From contig JANMGB010000139.1 of the NCBI GenBank assembly GCA_031374415.1, positions 1-24,334 on the forward strand: a stretch of 24,334 nt of DNA, given 5' to 3'. The notes beneath the pieces were generated by a model that ran no database searches, had not been told where the DNA came from, and was given only the letters and a program-made list of their open reading frames with translations. Position 1 is the stretch's first letter; every line of letters begins with the position of its first letter. This stretch comes from CANHBY01 sp031374415. GTDB taxonomy: Bacteria > Pseudomonadota > Gammaproteobacteria > Burkholderiales > Burkholderiaceae_C. A program made the translations under genes and the position numbers. Below, piece after piece: positions 22,137-24,334 of the stretch.

Positions 22137-23104
22137 TGAAAATCGTCAAACCGATCACGATCACGGCGGCGCAGTATCCGATTTACCCTGCGCCGCTTGG
22201 GTACTCCAATGAAGGTGACTATGCTGAGTGGAACGTCGCAACACCTTATGTGACCGGCAACAGGGTCATCGTTGACAGCTTGAAGTCACAGTTTGAGGCG
22301 GTCGCAGGCAGCACAGGAACAGCCCCAACCCTGACGATGACAACCCCTTGGCTGAGGGTCGGAGCGTCGAATGCTTGGCGGTTGTTTGACGGCGTACTGT
22401 CTGTGCCTTTCGTTGGTCAAGCCGCCCCCATTGCGGGTTACAATAACTATTCACGTTATTTTGTGCTGACTGAAATTCTCGGTCGGTTTGATACCGTGGC
22501 CATTCTCGAAACGAATGCCACTTCGTGCCTACTGCAGGTGGAGGACCAGAACTTAGCGCCCATATATTTCGAACTTAAGCTGGCTAACGATAATAGTCAG
22601 GTGGATGACTATTGGGGTTACTTCTTTTCCGACATTCTAAAGAGCCGCTTCTTTGTCTTTGACGATGTTCCGGGGTGGGGCACGGCTTCTCCAGGTTCGA
22701 AGATCACCATCCTGCTGTCCACTTCGGGTAGTGGCGGGAATGTCCCCCTTGAAGTCGGCGAAATCGTCATCGGCAAGTCTGTTGTGATCGGCGAGACAAA
22801 GGCCGACCCCACCAAGCGCCTTGTCGATTTCAGCCGGAAGGAAGCCGACCAGTTCGGAAATATCACCATCGTTCAGCGCAGCTATTCCTACGAAGCCAGC
22901 TTCGACGTGATGGTTGCCCCGGCCCGCAAAGGGCTGGTTGACAACACCATCGCCCACCTGCGCGCAACCCCGTGCCTGTTCTACCCGAGCGAGGTCGAGG
23001 CCAACAAGGGCGTCGTGATCTTCGGGCTGATCAACGAATTCGAAATCACCTATTCGACACCCGATGTCGTTCACGCAACCCTTTCAGTGCAAGGACTGAC
23101 CTGA
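22136..23104 (+). CDS. Tail-tip / baseplate protein with carbohydrate-binding-like N-terminal part
   Basis: This 322-residue protein starts at ATG 22136, overlapping the tape measure stop. Residues about 30-85 (YAEWNVATPYVTGNRVIVDS, then FEAVAGSTGTAP, WLRVGASNAWRLFD) resemble the short CBM5/12-like aromatic modules found in phage tail and chitinase proteins. The middle is a beta-sandwich-like region. The C-terminus (KRLVDFSRKEADQFGNITIV, HLRATPCLFYPSEVEANKGV, FEITYSTPDVVHATLSVQGL) is a conserved ending in this group of phage tail proteins. It is the first gene after the tape measure, where distal tail proteins are normally encoded. Its base composition is more AT-rich than that of the head genes. 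Confidence 0.75.
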   Translation: MKIVKPITITAAQYPIYPAPLGYSNEGDYAEWNVATPYVTGNRVIVDSLKSQFEAVAGSTGTAPTLTMTTPWLRVGASNAWRLFDGVLSVPFVGQAAPIAGYNNYSRYFVLTEILGRFDTVAILETNATSCLLQVEDQNLAPIYFELKLANDNSQVDDYWGYFFSDILKSRFFVFDDVPGWGTASPGSKITILLSTSGSGGNVPLEVGEIVIGKSVVIGETKADPTKRLVDFSRKEADQFGNITIVQRSYSYEASFDVMVAPARKGLVDNTIAHLRATPCLFYPSEVEANKGVVIFGLINEFEITYSTPDVVHATLSVQGLT

Positions 23105-24069
23105 TGCCGACCACAAATCCCCCAGCCGCACCCAACCGCTACGCTGACCCCGTTGTGTTCTCTGACGCGGTGGACGCCTTCCTCGCATGGATGTCAACCG
23201 GCTTTGCCGAAGGCGCGTACATTCTCAACCACGACGCCACGCCTGTTGTTCCGGCAGCGGGTGGTGCGATCATCGCAGGTCTTACGACCGCTGGCATGAC
23301 CTACCCCGTGATGACCTTTTCGAACGGTCTGACAAGGGAAGTGCAAGTTGGGATACCCAAAAGCTATATCAGCAGTTGGAAGGCCATCTTTAGCAGTTCG
23401 ACTTTGACCACGCTTGGAAACGCATCACAACCTTCCGCGACTGGCACGGCGACAGCGGTAGCTTATGGCGTAACCGACCGATATGCACGCATTCCAAAGG
23501 TCGAATACCTCGAAACAGTGGCCAGTATTACTGCCGTCGCAGGTTTTCGTTCGGCGCAGCTTTATTGCACAGTCGGAGCCACAACAGCGAACGAGGGTGG
23601 CTTCCGGTTCTATGGCGTATGGGGGCCGTCAACGGGTGTTTCTGTCACCACCAACAGAGGCTTCTTCGGTCTTGCCAACTCGGTGGCCGCCCCAACGGAC
23701 GTGGAGCCATCGACACTGATAAACTGCATTGGTCTGGGATGGGACGCCGCCGATGCGCGGGTGCAGATCATGCACAATGATGGATCAGGCGCCTGCACGA
23801 AGATCGCACTGGGGGTGTCGTTCAACGTACCTACAACCGACCGCGCCGCTCTCTATTCGCTGGAACTCTATTCCCCGCCTGGCACGACACAGACCGTTGA
23901 TTATCTCGTCACCGACCTCGTTTCCGGTGCCACAGCGACGGGAACAATTTCGACCAACCTGCCAACAACATCAACCTCTCTTGGGTATCGAGGCTACCTG
24001 TCAGTCGGCGGCACGAACAGTGTGATCGGTTGCGCCTTGGGCGGGGTCTATATCGACCCGCTGATCTGA
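23104..24069 (+). CDS. Receptor-binding-like tail fibre protein
   Basis: This 321-residue protein begins at ATG 23104 (TGATG overlap); an in-frame start at 22972 lies in the previous gene and was rejected. Residues 1-40 are an N-terminal attachment-like segment (RYADPVVFSDAVDAFLAWM). Residues about 115-321 form a beta-rich domain with RGFFGLANSVAAPTDVEPST, LINCIGLGWDAADARVQIMH, NDGSGACTKIALGVSF, and a final LGYRGYLSVGGTN to YIDPLI. This pattern recurs in the C-terminal domains of many phage fibres and tail spikes and is probably the host-binding tip. It lies at the end of the tail genes, followed by what looks like a lysis region. The host receptor cannot be told from sequence. Confidence 0.75.
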   Translation: MPTTNPPAAPNRYADPVVFSDAVDAFLAWMSTGFAEGAYILNHDATPVVPAAGGAIIAGLTTAGMTYPVMTFSNGLTREVQVGIPKSYISSWKAIFSSSTLTTLGNASQPSATGTATAVAYGVTDRYARIPKVEYLETVASITAVAGFRSAQLYCTVGATTANEGGFRFYGVWGPSTGVSVTTNRGFFGLANSVAAPTDVEPSTLINCIGLGWDAADARVQIMHNDGSGACTKIALGVSFNVPTTDRAALYSLELYSPPGTTQTVDYLVTDLVSGATATGTISTNLPTTSTSLGYRGYLSVGGTNSVIGCALGGVYIDPLI

Positions 24070-24143
24070 TCAGCGCCCACCGCCCGACGCCCGCGCTTCG
24101 AACACGGGCACCGGGCTAACCACCGCAGATGAAAGGACCCGCG

Positions 24144-24212
24144 ATGGCTGGAAGTGAAATGGGCACAACCGTGCCACGGTGCAACATGCCGAAAAAGACA
24201 GGTGCCGAATGA
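24144..24212 (+). CDS. Possible 22-residue small ORF with strong ribosome binding site
   Basis: ATG 24144 has AAAGGA at 24132-24137 with a 6-nt spacer, one of the best ribosome binding sites of the window. The frame codes for 22 residues (MAGSEMGTTVPRCNMPKKTG and two more) and stops at 24210-24212, overlapping ATG 24209 of the next gene (ATGA). It may be a translated leader for the membrane protein rather than a functional peptide. No family is recognised. Confidence 0.4.
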   Translation: MAGSEMGTTVPRCNMPKKTGAE

Positions 24213-24334
24213 CAACTGAACCAACAGAATGGCACTTGGACAAGTCTGTGCCGCTGGGGATCATCTTAGTTCTGATCGTTCAAATGGCGGGCGGCATTTG
24301 GTTCATGTCGGCCCTCAATTCGCAGGTCGCGCAG
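24209..24334 (+). CDS. Single-pass membrane protein, 3' truncated by the window (possible lysis gene)
   Basis: This frame opens at ATG 24209 and is still open at the window end (42 codons visible). After a polar start (MTTEPTEWHLDKSVPLG) residues about 16-36 form a clear transmembrane helix (IILVLIVQMAGGIWFMS), then SALNSQVAQ. The start EW.LDKSVP followed by a single helix is seen in small phage membrane proteins encoded after tail fibres, often beside endolysins, spanins or holins. A role in lysis is inferred from topology and position only. Translation is probably coupled to the tiny ORF upstream. Confidence 0.6.
   Translation, partial: MTTEPTEWHLDKSVPLGIILVLIVQMAGGIWFMSALNSQVAQ

Noticed and set aside
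1..24334. CRISPR arrays, tRNA or rRNA genes, integrase or transposase
   Set aside because: None seen on either strand by eye. All tandem repeats found are coding and in frame.

Overview
The window is one strand-uniform late (morphogenesis) module of a tailed phage or prophage: every supportable gene lies on the + strand, packed head to tail with ATGA, TGATG or TAATG stop/start overlaps. GC is high, codon use is GC-ending, and the protein families are those of long-tailed (siphovirus-like) phages of GC-rich Proteobacteria. A Rhodobacteraceae-type alphaproteobacterial host is my best guess. That is inference, because no host gene, integrase or att site is visible.

Layout. Positions 1-1246 hold small accessory genes: the 3' end of an unidentified gene, a DUF6378-like protein, two very small overlapping ORFs (one a single-pass membrane peptide) and a possible DUF6456-like regulator. 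Positions 1445-4580 hold the packaging genes: terminase small subunit, terminase large subunit overlapping it by 104 nt, and a DUF1073-type portal. Positions 4577-7736 hold the capsid genes: a DUF2213 protease with a scaffold-like C-terminus and a probable nested scaffold start, a decoration protein, a DUF2184-type major capsid protein, a small unknown and a DnaT-like head-tail connector. Positions 7762-11035 hold virion structural proteins: a Gp80-like protein, two tandem paralogs, a protein with four 20-residue repeats and a small Arg-rich repeat protein. Positions 11036-11705 carry an HNH/AP2 homing-endonuclease-type gene that appears to be inserted.

Positions 11705-13926 hold head closure and tail completion: a connector protein, a Mu gpF-like head morphogenesis protein split by a -1 frameshift, an HK97 gp10-like protein and a DUF4128-like tail terminator. 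Positions 13990-16475 hold two tandem paralogs, a Pro-rich repeat protein, the tail tube protein and the tail assembly chaperone with its -1 frameshift extension. Positions 16479-22136 encode an 1885-residue tape measure protein. Positions 22136-24069 encode a tail-tip protein and a receptor-binding-like fibre. Positions 24144-24334 open what may be a lysis cassette, with a tiny ORF and a truncated membrane protein.

Together these genes cover DNA packaging, procapsid assembly and maturation, head-tail joining, a long non-contractile tail and host recognition. The most notable features are: two -1 frameshift sites with the same geometry (slippery heptamer, 5-6 nt spacer, GC stem), one in the expected chaperone gene and one in the gpF-like gene where it is unexpected; a nested scaffold start in the protease gene; an endonuclease insertion that seems to have rebuilt the start of the gene it entered; and an 18-unit, 27-residue repeat array in the tape measure.
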